Shown piece after piece: positions 7,750 through 15,875 of a DNA stretch of 30,905 bases; position 1 is the stretch's first letter; every line of letters begins with the position of its first letter. A program made the position numbers and the translations under genes. Below the pieces are notes generated by a model. That model was not told the DNA's origin and did no database searches. It saw only the letters and a program-made list of their open reading frames with translations. Source of the DNA: Rhodobacter sp. GTDB taxonomy: Bacteria; Pseudomonadota; Alphaproteobacteria; Rhodobacterales; Rhodobacteraceae. The stretch is from contig JACKKE010000019.1 of the NCBI GenBank assembly GCA_020637595.1, positions 1 through 30,905 of the forward strand. The letters run 5' to 3'.

Positions 7750-7835
7750 GGGCAATCCGCCGCCGGTCCGCGGGCTTTGCCATTGCCCCGCGGCGGCGCT
7801 GCGCTTAGACAGTCGGCAAAGATCGGAGGCCGAGC

Positions 7836-9359
7836 ATGACCCGCGTGAAACCCGTTGTTCTGTGCATCCTCGATGGCTGGGGGATCAACCCGAACCGTGA
7901 GGGGAATGCCGTCGCGCTGGGCAATACGCCCAATTTCGACCGCGTGATGGCGACCTGCCCGAACGCGACGCTGATCACTCACGGTCCCGACGTGGGCCTG
8001 CCGACCGGGCAGATGGGCAACTCCGAGGTGGGGCACACCAACATCGGTGCCGGGCGCGTGGTGGCGATGGACCTGGGTCAGATCGACCTGGCGGTCGAGG
8101 ACGGATCCTTTGCCCGTAACACTGCGCTGGTCGAGTTCATCGCCCGGCTCAAGGCAACGGGCGGCACCGCGCATCTGATGGGCGTGGTCTCGGACGGGGG
8201 CGTGCACGGGCATATCACCCATCTGAAGGCCGCGGTTCGGGCGCTGGTCGCGCAGGGCGTGCCGGTGGCGATCCATGCGATCACCGACGGGCGCGATGTC
8301 GCGCCGAAATCGGCTGACGGGTTCGTGGCCGACCTGATGTCGGACCTGCCAGAGGGGGCACGGGTGGCGACGGTGATCGGCCGCTACTGGGCGATGGACC
8401 GCGATTCGCGCTGGGAGCGGGTGGAAAAGGCCTATGACGCGATGATCCGCGGCAAGGGCAAGCCGGCGGCGGATGCCGTGGCGGCGGTGGCCGAGGCCTA
8501 TGCGGCAGGCGAGACCGACGAGTTCATCAGTCCCACGGTGATCGGGGATTATGCGGGTGCCAAGGGGGGCGACGGGTTCTTTTGCCTGAACTTCCGCGCC
8601 GACCGCGCGCGCGAAATCCTGGCGGCAATCGGTGCGCCGGCGTTCAACGGCTTCCCGGTCGGGCACCGCGTGAAATGGGCCTCGCTGCTGGGGATGGTTG
8701 AATATTCCGATGCGCACAACGCCTTCATGCACACCGCCTTCCCCAAGCGGGTGATCAAGAACACGCTGGGGCACTGGGTGGCCAAACGCGGGCTGACCCA
8801 GTTCCACCTGGCCGAGACCGAGAAATACCCCCATGTCACCTTCTTCCTGAACGGCGGCAAGGAAGAGCCCGAGGCCGGCGAGGACCGCTATATGCCCGCC
8901 TCGCCCAAGGTTGCGACCTATGACCTCGCGCCCGAGATGTCCTCGGTCGAGGTGACCGACCGGTTCGTTGCGGCCATCGAGAAGGGCTATGACCTGATCG
9001 TGGTGAACTATGCGAACCCCGATATGGTCGGCCACACCGGCATCGTTGCGGCAGGGATCAAGGCCGTCGAGGCGGTGGACCGGGGGCTCGGCCGTGTGCT
9101 GGCGGCGCTGGACAAGGTGGGGGGCGCGATGCTGCTGACCGCCGACCACGGCAATTGCGAGACGATGATCGACCCGGTGACCGGCGGGCCGCACACCGCG
9201 CACACGCTGAACCCGGTGCCGGTGGCGCTGATCGGCTGGCCCGAGGACGTGCGGCTGAACGCCGGCCGGCTGGCCGATGTCGCGCCGACGTTGCTGGAGA
9301 TGATGGGCCTGCCGCAGCCGCCCGAGATGACCGGCCACAGCCTGATCGCCCGGGGTTGA
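7836..9359 (+). CDS. gpmI: 2,3-bisphosphoglycerate-independent phosphoglycerate mutase
   Basis: GpmI interconverts 3- and 2-phosphoglycerate in glycolysis and gluconeogenesis using two Mn2+ ions and a phosphoserine intermediate. With 507 residues it has the full length. Visible metal and catalytic motifs are LCILDGWG (D13), GQMGNSEVGHTNIGAGR with the catalytic Ser63, HGHITHL, DGRDVAP, FRADRAREI, VVNYANPDMVGHTG and TADHGNCE near the C-terminus. GGAGG lies 6 bases before the ATG. It follows rlmH after 86 bases without an obvious terminator and precedes the EnvC-like gene by only 4 bases. Confidence 0.98.
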   Translation: MTRVKPVVLCILDGWGINPNREGNAVALGNTPNFDRVMATCPNATLITHGPDVGLPTGQMGNSEVGHTNIGAGRVVAMDLGQIDLAVEDGSFARNTALVEFIARLKATGGTAHLMGVVSDGGVHGHITHLKAAVRALVAQGVPVAIHAITDGRDVAPKSADGFVADLMSDLPEGARVATVIGRYWAMDRDSRWERVEKAYDAMIRGKGKPAADAVAAVAEAYAAGETDEFISPTVIGDYAGAKGGDGFFCLNFRADRAREILAAIGAPAFNGFPVGHRVKWASLLGMVEYSDAHNAFMHTAFPKRVIKNTLGHWVAKRGLTQFHLAETEKYPHVTFFLNGGKEEPEAGEDRYMPASPKVATYDLAPEMSSVEVTDRFVAAIEKGYDLIVVNYANPDMVGHTGIVAAGIKAVEAVDRGLGRVLAALDKVGGAMLLTADHGNCETMIDPVTGGPHTAHTLNPVPVALIGWPEDVRLNAGRLADVAPTLLEMMGLPQPPEMTGHSLIARG

Positions 9360-9363
9360 GGCG

Positions 9364-10482
9364 ATGCGGCTGGCGCGCGTGATCGCGGTGCTGGCGGTGC
9401 TGGGCGTGGGCCCGGCACTGGCCGATACCGCCGAGAACGCGCGCGAGGCGGCGCTGTCGCTGTTGAGTGCGATCGACGGTCTGGCCGAGGCGCGGCGCGC
9501 GCCCGAACAGGTCGAGGCGCTGACCCGCGCGATCCAGGCGCATGAGGCCGGGCTGTCGGCACTGCGCGAGGGGCTGCGCGAAGCGGCGCTGCGCGAGGCG
9601 GCGATCAACCGGCTGCTGGAACAGCAACAGGCGCAGGTCTCGCGGCTCTTGGGGGCGATGATGGCGGCCGAGCGGATCGAGGGGCCGGTGATGCTGGTGC
9701 ATCCGCAGGGGCCGCTGGCAACCGCACGGGCGGGGATGATGATGGCCGACCTGGCCGCGGCGATGCAGGCCGAGGCCGACCGCATCGGCGCTCTGGCCCG
9801 CGAACAGGCCGAGCTGCGGCGGCTGCGCGAGACGGCGGTGGAGACGCTGGCCGCCGGGCTGCACAGCCTGCAGGATGCGCGCGCCGAGCTGAGCCAGGCG
9901 ATGGCCGACCGCCGCGATCTGCCGCCCCGTGTGGGCGACGACGAGACGCGGATGCTGGCGCTGCTGGAATCGGTGCGCACGCTCGAGGAACTGGCCAGCG
10001 GCCTGGCCGCGCGCCCGGCAGGGGCCTCGGCCAGCCTGCCGGTGTTCGAGGCGGCGCGCGGCCGGCTGGCCCTGCCGGTGACCGGCTCGATCCTGCGCCG
10101 CGCGGGCGAGGCAGACGCCGCGGGGGTCGTGCGCCCGGGGTTGGTGCTGGCCACCGAACCCGGCGCGCTGGTCGTCGCGCCCTGGCACGGCACGGTGCGG
10201 TTCCGCGGCCCCCTGCTGGATTACGGCAATGTCGTGCTGCTGGAACCGGGCGAGGGTTGGCTGATCGTGATCGCCGGGCTCGACGTGGTCTATCCGCGCA
10301 CCGGCGAGGTGGTTGCGCAGGGCGCACCGCTGGGCCTGATGCCGGGCGGGGCCTCCGGTGACGAATTCGTGCAAGGCGACGTGGTGGCGGCGCGCAGCGA
10401 AACCTTGTATCTCGAACTCAGGGAGGACGGGCAGGCCATTGACCCGGCCGACTGGTTCGACTTGACTGGGCAACGCCCCTGA
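9364..10482 (+). CDS. EnvC-like murein hydrolase activator (degenerate LytM domain)
   Basis: This is a periplasmic coiled-coil protein that most likely activates amidases for septal peptidoglycan splitting. The first 20 residues form a signal peptide ending PALA. Residues of about 21-220 are rich in Ala, Glu, Arg and Leu with heptad character (coiled coil). The C-terminal region of about 240-365 is a LytM/M23 fold: PVTGSILRR, APWHGTVRFRG, DYGNVVLLEPGEGW, then YLELREDGQAIDPADWF. The zinc-binding HxH of active M23 peptidases is replaced by LYLELR, as in E. coli EnvC (LYFEIR), so it is probably a regulator, not an enzyme. It starts 4 bases after gpmI, and the ctpA-type gene follows. Confidence 0.88.
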   Translation: MRLARVIAVLAVLGVGPALADTAENAREAALSLLSAIDGLAEARRAPEQVEALTRAIQAHEAGLSALREGLREAALREAAINRLLEQQQAQVSRLLGAMMAAERIEGPVMLVHPQGPLATARAGMMMADLAAAMQAEADRIGALAREQAELRRLRETAVETLAAGLHSLQDARAELSQAMADRRDLPPRVGDDETRMLALLESVRTLEELASGLAARPAGASASLPVFEAARGRLALPVTGSILRRAGEADAAGVVRPGLVLATEPGALVVAPWHGTVRFRGPLLDYGNVVLLEPGEGWLIVIAGLDVVYPRTGEVVAQGAPLGLMPGGASGDEFVQGDVVAARSETLYLELREDGQAIDPADWFDLTGQRP

Positions 10483-10539
10483 GAGGGCAGGACAAACGGT
10501 GCCATGCGCGGTGCCGACAGGGTGAGACGGGACACGACG

Positions 10540-11871
10540 ATGAACAGATTTCTTGTGGCTGCCTTGGCGGGGATCGTGGGCGGAGCCCTGCTGTCGACGC
10601 AGGTCGCCGGCCCGCTTCTGGCACAAGAGCAGGCACCGGAGCCGTCGGTCTACGAGCAGCTCGACCTCTTTGGCGACGTGTTCGAACGGATCCGCGCGCA
10701 ATATGTGACCGAGGTCGACACCGGCCACCTGATCGAAGCCGCGATCAACGGCATGCTGAATTCGCTGGATCCGCATTCCAGCTATCTGCCGCCCGACGAT
10801 TACGAGGACATGCGCGTGCAGACCCGCGGCGCGTTCGGTGGGCTGGGGATCGAGATCACCCAGCAGGACGGCTATGTCCGCGTCATCACCCCGATCGACG
10901 ACACCCCCGCGGCCCATGCCGGTGTGCAGCCGGGCGATGTGATCACCCATGTCGACGGGGTGTCGCTGCTGGGGCTGACCCTGCCCGAGGCGGTCGACCT
11001 GATGCGCGGCCCGGTGGGGTCGGAGATCATCATCACCGTGCTGCGCGAAGGCGTGACCGAGCCCTTCGACCTGTCGATCATCCGCGACACGATTCGCATC
11101 CGCGCGGTGCGCAGCCGGATCGAGGGCAACATCGCCGTGCTGCGGGTGACGACCTTCAACGAACAGACCTATGACAACCTCGAGACCCAGCTGCAGGAGG
11201 CCATCGACGAACTCGGCGGCATCGACAACCTGCAGGGCGTCGTGCTGGATCTGCGCAACAACCCGGGCGGCCTGCTGGTGCAGGCGATCCGCGTGTCGGA
11301 TGCCTTCCTCGATCGCGGCGAGATCGTCTCGACCCGCGGCCGCGACGAAGCCGAGGGCGAGCGCCACAACGCCACGCCGGGCGACCTGATCGACGGGCGG
11401 CCGATGGTGGTGCTGATCAACGGCGGTTCGGCCTCGGCCTCGGAAATCGTCGCCGGCGCGCTGCAGGATCACCGCCGCGCGGTGGTCGTGGGCGAGCGCA
11501 GCTTTGGCAAAGGCTCGGTGCAATCGCTGATCCCGTTGCGCGGCGACGGCGCGATGCGCCTGACCACGGCGCTGTATTACACGCCCTCGGGGCGCTCGAT
11601 CCAGGCGCTGGGCGTCTCGCCCGACATCGTCGTGCATCAGCCGGTGCCCACCGATACCGCAACCGCGCCCGAGGAAGAGGGGCGTCCGCGGCGCACCGAG
11701 TCCAGCCTGCGCGGCAGCCTGCAGAACGAGAACATCACCGATGAAGAGCGGCGGATGATCGAGGAAGAGGAACGCGCCGCCGAAGAGGTCGCCCAGCTGC
11801 GCACCGAGGATTACCAGCTGGCCTATGCGCTGGACATCCTGCGCGGCCTGTCGGTGATGAACGGACGCTGA
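10540..11871 (+). CDS. ctpA: C-terminal processing protease, S41 family
   Basis: CtpA is a periplasmic serine protease with a Ser/Lys dyad that trims or degrades envelope proteins. An N-terminal signal peptide (MNRFLVAALAGIVGGALLST...) is followed by a helical segment, a PDZ domain (around residues 85-170, with GAFGGLGIEI and VQPGDVITHVDG) and the S41 core. Within GGSASASE the nucleophile is Ser299; Lys324 and Gln328 lie in FGKGSVQ with the family's 25-residue spacing. The tail is acidic and charged. A longer start at 10504 exists, but ATG 10540 gives a proper signal peptide. Its position after an envC-like gene suggests joint control of cell-wall hydrolases. Confidence 0.95.
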   Translation: MNRFLVAALAGIVGGALLSTQVAGPLLAQEQAPEPSVYEQLDLFGDVFERIRAQYVTEVDTGHLIEAAINGMLNSLDPHSSYLPPDDYEDMRVQTRGAFGGLGIEITQQDGYVRVITPIDDTPAAHAGVQPGDVITHVDGVSLLGLTLPEAVDLMRGPVGSEIIITVLREGVTEPFDLSIIRDTIRIRAVRSRIEGNIAVLRVTTFNEQTYDNLETQLQEAIDELGGIDNLQGVVLDLRNNPGGLLVQAIRVSDAFLDRGEIVSTRGRDEAEGERHNATPGDLIDGRPMVVLINGGSASASEIVAGALQDHRRAVVVGERSFGKGSVQSLIPLRGDGAMRLTTALYYTPSGRSIQALGVSPDIVVHQPVPTDTATAPEEEGRPRRTESSLRGSLQNENITDEERRMIEEEERAAEEVAQLRTEDYQLAYALDILRGLSVMNGR

Positions 11872-11880
11872 GGGCGGCAG

Positions 11881-12366
11881 ATGACCCCTGAGCAGATCGC
11901 CGCCCTGCCATATCGCCCGAATGTCGGCGTGATGCTGATCAACGGCGCCGGGCGGATCTTTGCCGCCCAGCGCCTCGACAGCGAGTTGCCGGCCTGGCAG
12001 ATGCCCCAGGGTGGCATCGACGCGGGCGAGGATGCCCGCGCTGCCGCCCTGCGCGAGCTGGAGGAAGAGATCGGCGTGCCGCCCGCGCTGGTGCAGGTGC
12101 TGGCCGAGACGCCCGACTGGCTGACCTATGATCTGCCGCACGAGATCGTGCCGCGGATCTGGAAAGGGCGTTATCGCGGGCAGAAGCAGAAGTGGTTCCT
12201 GCTGCGCTACCTTGGGCGGGACGAGCAGATCGACCTCGAGCAGGAGCACCCCGAGTTCAGCACCTGGCGCTGGATCGAGGCCGACGAGATGATCGCCGCG
12301 ATCGTGCCCTTCAAGCGCGCGATCTATGAGCAGGTGGTGGCGGCGTTCCGCACGCATCTGGCCTGA
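11881..12366 (+). CDS. rppH: RNA pyrophosphohydrolase
   Basis: RppH is a Nudix hydrolase that removes pyrophosphate from the 5' triphosphate of RNAs and so starts 5'-end-dependent decay by RNase E. The protein has 161 residues. The complete Nudix box is at residues 44-66 (GGIDAGEDARAAALREL, then EEEIGV). RPNVGVMLI at the N-terminus and the RYRGQKQKWFLLRY segment are typical of the RppH subgroup as opposed to other Nudix enzymes. GAGGGCGG precedes the ATG. It is the last gene of the rsfS operon, 9 bases after ctpA, and is followed by REP palindromes. Confidence 0.95.
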   Translation: MTPEQIAALPYRPNVGVMLINGAGRIFAAQRLDSELPAWQMPQGGIDAGEDARAAALRELEEEIGVPPALVQVLAETPDWLTYDLPHEIVPRIWKGRYRGQKQKWFLLRYLGRDEQIDLEQEHPEFSTWRWIEADEMIAAIVPFKRAIYEQVVAAFRTHLA

Positions 12367-12389
12367 GGGCCGGGGATGAACCAAAGGAG

Positions 12390-12412
12390 GATGGGCAGAT
12401 TGCCCATCCTAC
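12390..12412 (-). repeat. GTAG-type REP palindrome, minus orientation
   Basis: On the minus strand GTAG is followed by GATGGGCA, loop ATC, then TGCCCATC: an 8-bp perfect hairpin. It lies 23 bases after the rppH stop. It faces the partner REP at 12440-12462 with a 27-base spacer, and the two share the same loop (ATC) and most of the stem. Confidence 0.75.
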
Positions 12413-12439
12413 CCGTCGTTTCCCCGGGGGGCCGACCGC

Positions 12440-12462
12440 GTAGGGTGGGCAATCTGCCCACC
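12440..12462 (+). repeat. GTAG-type REP palindrome, plus orientation
   Basis: GTAG is followed by GGTGGGCA, loop ATC, and TGCCCACC. It differs from the minus-orientation copy at 12390-12412 by one compensated base pair (G-C here, A-T there). Together the two form an inverted pair like a BIME. A RAYT-type transposase gene would be expected elsewhere in the genome; none is in this window. Confidence 0.75.
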
Positions 12463-12519
12463 AGGGCCTGCCTGTCCATTGAGCAATGCCCTCTGGACCT
12501 CGCCTGCGTTTTGAGCCAG

Positions 12520-12531
12520 CGTGCGCGCACG
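12520..12531. promoter_or_regulatory. Palindrome CGTGCGCGCACG before the MFS gene
   Basis: This is a perfect 12-bp palindrome 24 bases upstream of the MFS start codon, placed where an operator could act. In GC-rich DNA such a site can occur by chance, so the call is weak. Confidence 0.25.
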
Positions 12532-12555
12532 TTCTTCCCTGCAGGATCCGCGGAC

Positions 12556-13734
12556 ATGAAGCTGGGCATCTTCTTTCTGGTCATCGCCTATGTGCTCAGC
12601 CAGTTCTATCGCGCCTTTCTGGCGGTTCTGACGCCGGTTCTGGGGGCCGAGATCGGCGCGGGCCCGGAAGATCTGGCGCTGTCCTCGGGGCTGTGGTTCC
12701 TGACCTTTGCGGCGATGCAGATCCCGGTGGGATGGGCGCTCGACCATATCGGGCCGCGGCGCACGGCGGCCTGGCTTCTGGGGATCGCCGGGGGCGGTGG
12801 GGCGGTGCTGTTCGCACTGGCGCAGGGGCCTCTGGGCATCCACGCGGCGATGGTGCTGATCGGCATCGGTTGTTCGCCGGTGCTGATGGCCAGCTATTAC
12901 ATCTTTGGCCGGATGTATCCGGCGGCGGTCTTTGCGACGCTCGCCGGGGCGATCATCGGTTTCGGCACCCTGGGCAATCTGGCCGGCGCCTGGCCGTTGG
13001 CCTGGGCGGCCGAGACCTTTGGCTGGCGCCAGACGGTCGGTGCGCTGGCGGCGGTCACCGCGGTCGTGGCGCTGGCCCTGGCGGTCTTTGTGCAGGATCC
13101 GCCGGCGGTTGCGCATGGGGAGGATGGCAAGGGCTCGCTCCTGGATCTGCTGAAGATCCGCGCGTTGTGGCTGATCCTGCCCTTGATGTTCGTCAACTAT
13201 GTCCCGGCGGCGGGGATGCGCGGCCTCTGGGCCGGGCCCTATTTCGCCGATGTCTACGGGTCCGACAGCTATGGCATCGGTATCGTCACGCTGATGATGG
13301 CGCTGGCGATGGTTGCGGGATCCTTTGCCTACGGCCCGCTCGACCGGCTGCTGGGCACGCGGAAATGGGTGGTTCTGGGGGGCAACCTGCTGGGGGCGCT
13401 CTGCATGCTGACGCTGTGGGCCAACCCGACCGTGGGCTTCTGGCCGGCGGCGCTGCTGCTGGCGGCGGTGGGTCTGTTCGGGTCGTCCTTTCCGATGATG
13501 ATGGCGCATGGCCGCAGCTTTTTTCCGCCGCATCTGCTGGGCCGGGGGGTGACCTTGATGAACCTCTTTGGCATTGGCGGTGTGGGCGTCATGCAGACCG
13601 TGTCGTCGCGGGTTCATGCCGCGGCCCCCGCCGCGCCGCCCGAGGCTGCCTATCAGGCGATCTTTCTGCTGTTCGGGGGGCTGGTGCTGGCCGGCTGCGC
13701 GATCTACCTGTTTTCGCGCGACCGGACCGACTGA
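12556..13734 (+). CDS. MFS transporter
   Basis: This is a 12-helix major facilitator superfamily permease of 392 residues with an unknown substrate. The N-terminal half shows IPVGWALDHIGPRRTAAWLL, the cytoplasmic loop 2-3 MFS signature (G-x-x-x-D-x-x-G-x-R-R). A long cytoplasmic loop (HGEDGKGSLLDLLKIR, around residues 190-205) separates the two six-helix halves, and the matching loop 8-9 (GPLDRLLGTRKW) is also present. A longer reading from 12376 would translate through the REP pair, so ATG 12556 is preferred, although its ribosome-binding site (GCAGGA) is modest. A 12-bp palindrome (12520-12531) sits just upstream. Confidence 0.85.
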   Translation: MKLGIFFLVIAYVLSQFYRAFLAVLTPVLGAEIGAGPEDLALSSGLWFLTFAAMQIPVGWALDHIGPRRTAAWLLGIAGGGGAVLFALAQGPLGIHAAMVLIGIGCSPVLMASYYIFGRMYPAAVFATLAGAIIGFGTLGNLAGAWPLAWAAETFGWRQTVGALAAVTAVVALALAVFVQDPPAVAHGEDGKGSLLDLLKIRALWLILPLMFVNYVPAAGMRGLWAGPYFADVYGSDSYGIGIVTLMMALAMVAGSFAYGPLDRLLGTRKWVVLGGNLLGALCMLTLWANPTVGFWPAALLLAAVGLFGSSFPMMMAHGRSFFPPHLLGRGVTLMNLFGIGGVGVMQTVSSRVHAAAPAAPPEAAYQAIFLLFGGLVLAGCAIYLFSRDRTD

Positions 13735-13764
13735 CGCGGCGCTGCGTCAGCGGGTGAGTATTTT
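13731..13764 (+). terminator. Weak terminator-like hairpin at the end of the MFS gene
   Basis: CTGACGC (13731-13737) pairs with GCGTCAG (13744-13750), and a short T run (TTTT at 13761-13764) follows after about 10 bases. The hairpin contains the MFS stop codon. The distance to the T run is too long for a classical terminator, so it may only slow or partly end transcription. Confidence 0.3.
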
Positions 13765-13777
13765 CGACAAGATGAAA
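13752..13777 (+). other. Conserved-looking intergenic motif GGTGAGTATTTT...AAGATGAAA
   Basis: This intergenic string opens a 30-codon ORF (GTG 13754 to TGA 13846) whose stop overlaps the asd start as TGATG. From memory, very similar strings recur between genes in Rhodobacteraceae; I could not verify this. It may be a repeat or a leader element, not a coding start. Confidence 0.35.
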
Positions 13778-13845
13778 CTGCAGGCCTTTCCCTGCGCGTC
13801 GATCTGGCGTATGCGCGCCCCTGTCCCATGTCCAAGGAGGGTTTG

Positions 13846-14868
13846 ATGGGCTATCGAGTCGTCGTTGCGGGCGCCACGGGGAACGTGGGCCGCGAAATGC
13901 TGAACATTCTGGCCGAGAGGGAGTTCCCCGTCGACGAGATCGCCGCGCTGGCGTCGCGTCGCAGCCTGGGGACTGAATGCAGCTTTGGCGACAAGACCCT
14001 CAAATGCCAGGACATCGAGCAGTTCGATTTTACCGGCTGGGACATCGCGCTGTTTGCCATCGGCTCGGACGCGACCAAAGTCTATGCGCCCAAGGCGGCG
14101 GCGTCGGGCTGCGTGGTGATCGACAACTCGTCGCTCTATCGCTACGACCCGGACATTCCGCTGATCGTGCCCGAGGTGAACGCGGACGCGATCACCGGCT
14201 ACACGAAGAAGAACATCATCGCGAACCCCAACTGCTCGACCGCGCAGATGGTGGTGGCGCTGAAGCCCTTGCATGACCGCGCGAAGATCAAGCGCGTCGT
14301 CGTCAGCACCTATCAGTCGGTGTCGGGCACCGGCAAGGAAGCCATCGACGAGCTGTGGAACCAGACCAAGGGCCTCTATGTCCCCGGTCAGGAAGTCGCG
14401 CCTTCGGTCTATCCCAAGCAGATCGCCTTCAACGTCATTCCGCACATCGACGTCTTCATGGAAGACGGCTCGACCAAGGAAGAGTGGAAGATGGTCGCCG
14501 AGACCAAGAAGATCCTGGACAAGAGCATCAAGCTGACCGCGACCTGCGTGCGCGTGCCGGTGTTCGTCGGCCACTCGGAAGCGATCAACATCGAGTTCGA
14601 GGAATTCCTGGACGAGGAAGAAGCCCGCGACATCCTGCGCGAGGCTCCGGGCATCCTGGTGGTCGACAAGCGCGAGCCGGGTGGCTACGTCACGCCGATC
14701 GAATGCGTGGGCGACTATGCGACCTATATCAGCCGCATCCGCCAGGATTCGACCGTGGAAAACGGCATCAACCTGTGGTGTGTCAGCGACAACCTGCGCA
14801 AGGGCGCGGCGCTGAACGCGGTGCAGATCGCCGAGGTCCTGGGCCAGCGGTGCCTGAAAAAGGGCTGA
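13846..14868 (+). CDS. asd: Aspartate-semialdehyde dehydrogenase
   Basis: Asd reduces aspartyl phosphate to aspartate semialdehyde with NADPH, feeding lysine/diaminopimelate, threonine and methionine synthesis in the cytosol. The protein has 340 residues. It shows the NADP-binding VAGATGNVGREML (around 5-17), the catalytic Cys130 in NPNCSTAQM, the substrate-binding STYQSVSGTGKEA, and RVPVFVGHSEAINIEF with the catalytic His. ATG 13846 has a strong AAGGAGGG ribosome-binding site 4-5 bases upstream and is preferred over 13828. It ends in a strong terminator and is not obviously in an operon with the MFS gene. Confidence 0.97.
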   Translation: MGYRVVVAGATGNVGREMLNILAEREFPVDEIAALASRRSLGTECSFGDKTLKCQDIEQFDFTGWDIALFAIGSDATKVYAPKAAASGCVVIDNSSLYRYDPDIPLIVPEVNADAITGYTKKNIIANPNCSTAQMVVALKPLHDRAKIKRVVVSTYQSVSGTGKEAIDELWNQTKGLYVPGQEVAPSVYPKQIAFNVIPHIDVFMEDGSTKEEWKMVAETKKILDKSIKLTATCVRVPVFVGHSEAINIEFEEFLDEEEARDILREAPGILVVDKREPGGYVTPIECVGDYATYISRIRQDSTVENGINLWCVSDNLRKGAALNAVQIAEVLGQRCLKKG

Positions 14869-14894
14869 GGCCCGGGTCTGCAGCGCCGATATCG

Positions 14895-14921
14895 AAAGGG
14901 GGCATCGTTGCCCCCTTTTTT
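14895..14921 (+). terminator. Rho-independent terminator of asd
   Basis: GGGGGCA / TGCCCCC stem (14898-14904 with 14909-14915), TCGT loop and a run of six T residues, extended by AAA-TTT pairing at the base. It lies 27 bases past the asd stop. It also separates asd from the convergent polysaccharide locus. Confidence 0.92.
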
Positions 14922-14933
14922 CATGCCCGGCGG

Positions 14934-15875
14934 TCAGGGGGCCGGGGGCGGAAACAGGGTGGCGCGGGTCGGAAAGCGCCGGGCACGCAGGCGCTCGTTC
15001 GAGGTGGCGAACTGTGCGTCGACGCGCTGGCGGTCCTCGGGGCTCAGCGACAGCGGCGTGCCGGGGCGTGGAAGCATCCGGCCCAGAAGGCGCAGCGCCC
15101 AGAAATACCAGCGGTTATAGGCCCCGTTCTGCCGCCGGACGCTGAGCCGGCGGTTCAGCCGGCGGCGCAGCGCGATTTCCTCGACGCTGAGCGCGGTGTT
15201 CATCCGCGCGGGCTCCTGCAACCCGTCGCGCGCGGTGCCCAGCACGTCGCAGAAATCGCGGATCAGGTCGCCGCCGATCAGCGCATCGCGTGTCAGCAGC
15301 CGCACGTCGAGGCGCGCGGCACCCACCGCGTCCTCCCACCTACGGACCAGCATGTTCAGGTTGAGGTGCTTCAGCCGCCCCTCGAGATGGGTGGAGAAAT
15401 CGACATCCTCGCCGCGGCGGATCCGTTCGGAATACGAGCTGAGGATATGCGCGCCCTGATCGCGCAGATAGAGCACATAGCGCACACTCTCGAAGCGTGT
15501 GCTCAGGAAGCGGTCGAGTGCGGCGATCCGTTCGGGGCTGTTCAGCCAGGGCACGATGTGTTCGCTGGATCCGACGAACAGGGGCTCCTGCCAGCCCTGC
15601 AGCCAGCCGTCGAGGGTCTGGCGGTATTTGTCGGCATAGGCGCGTTCGTCTTCGGGGGTGCGCAGCTGCAGGACCAGCCGCGCATCCGGGTCGCGGATCG
15701 ACTCGCCGGCGCCGACCACACCGGTTGCGGCCAGTTCGAACTGGCTGCCGAATTTCGGGTTCAGAGGGGCATAGCGAATGCCGCGCGTCAGCAGGGCTGG
15801 CCGGTTGAGTTTGAGAAACTCCTGGATCGACGAGGATCCGACCTTTGGCATGCCGATGTGGATGATGGCCTTCAT
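14934..15875 (-). CDS. Sulfotransferase-like protein, copy 1
   Basis: This is a P-loop protein of 313 residues related to PAPS-dependent carbohydrate sulfotransferases; it would act in the cytosol on a glycan. It starts MKAIIHIGMPKVGSSSIQEFL, matching the 5'-phosphosulfate-binding loop, although the usual PKSGTT reads PKVGSS. YLRDQGAHILSSYSERIRRGE (around 152-172) corresponds to the 3'-phosphate-binding arginine/serine motif. It is collinear over its whole length with the neighbouring copy 2. By eye the two are about 40% identical, which suggests an old tandem duplication. The ATG overlaps the TGA of copy 2 (ATGA), so translation is probably coupled. The C-terminal ~60 residues are basic and less conserved. 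Confidence 0.75.
   Translation of the reverse strand: MKAIIHIGMPKVGSSSIQEFLKLNRPALLTRGIRYAPLNPKFGSQFELAATGVVGAGESIRDPDARLVLQLRTPEDERAYADKYRQTLDGWLQGWQEPLFVGSSEHIVPWLNSPERIAALDRFLSTRFESVRYVLYLRDQGAHILSSYSERIRRGEDVDFSTHLEGRLKHLNLNMLVRRWEDAVGAARLDVRLLTRDALIGGDLIRDFCDVLGTARDGLQEPARMNTALSVEEIALRRRLNRRLSVRRQNGAYNRWYFWALRLLGRMLPRPGTPLSLSPEDRQRVDAQFATSNERLRARRFPTRATLFPPPAP

Noticed and set aside
7737..10193. An 818-codon open frame on the minus strand
   Set aside because: It shadows gpmI and the EnvC-like gene, which have definite motifs on the plus strand.
9058..12384. A 1108-codon open frame on the minus strand
   Set aside because: It is antisense to gpmI, envC-like, ctpA and rppH, and its composition (HQR-rich) is the usual artefact of GC-rich DNA.
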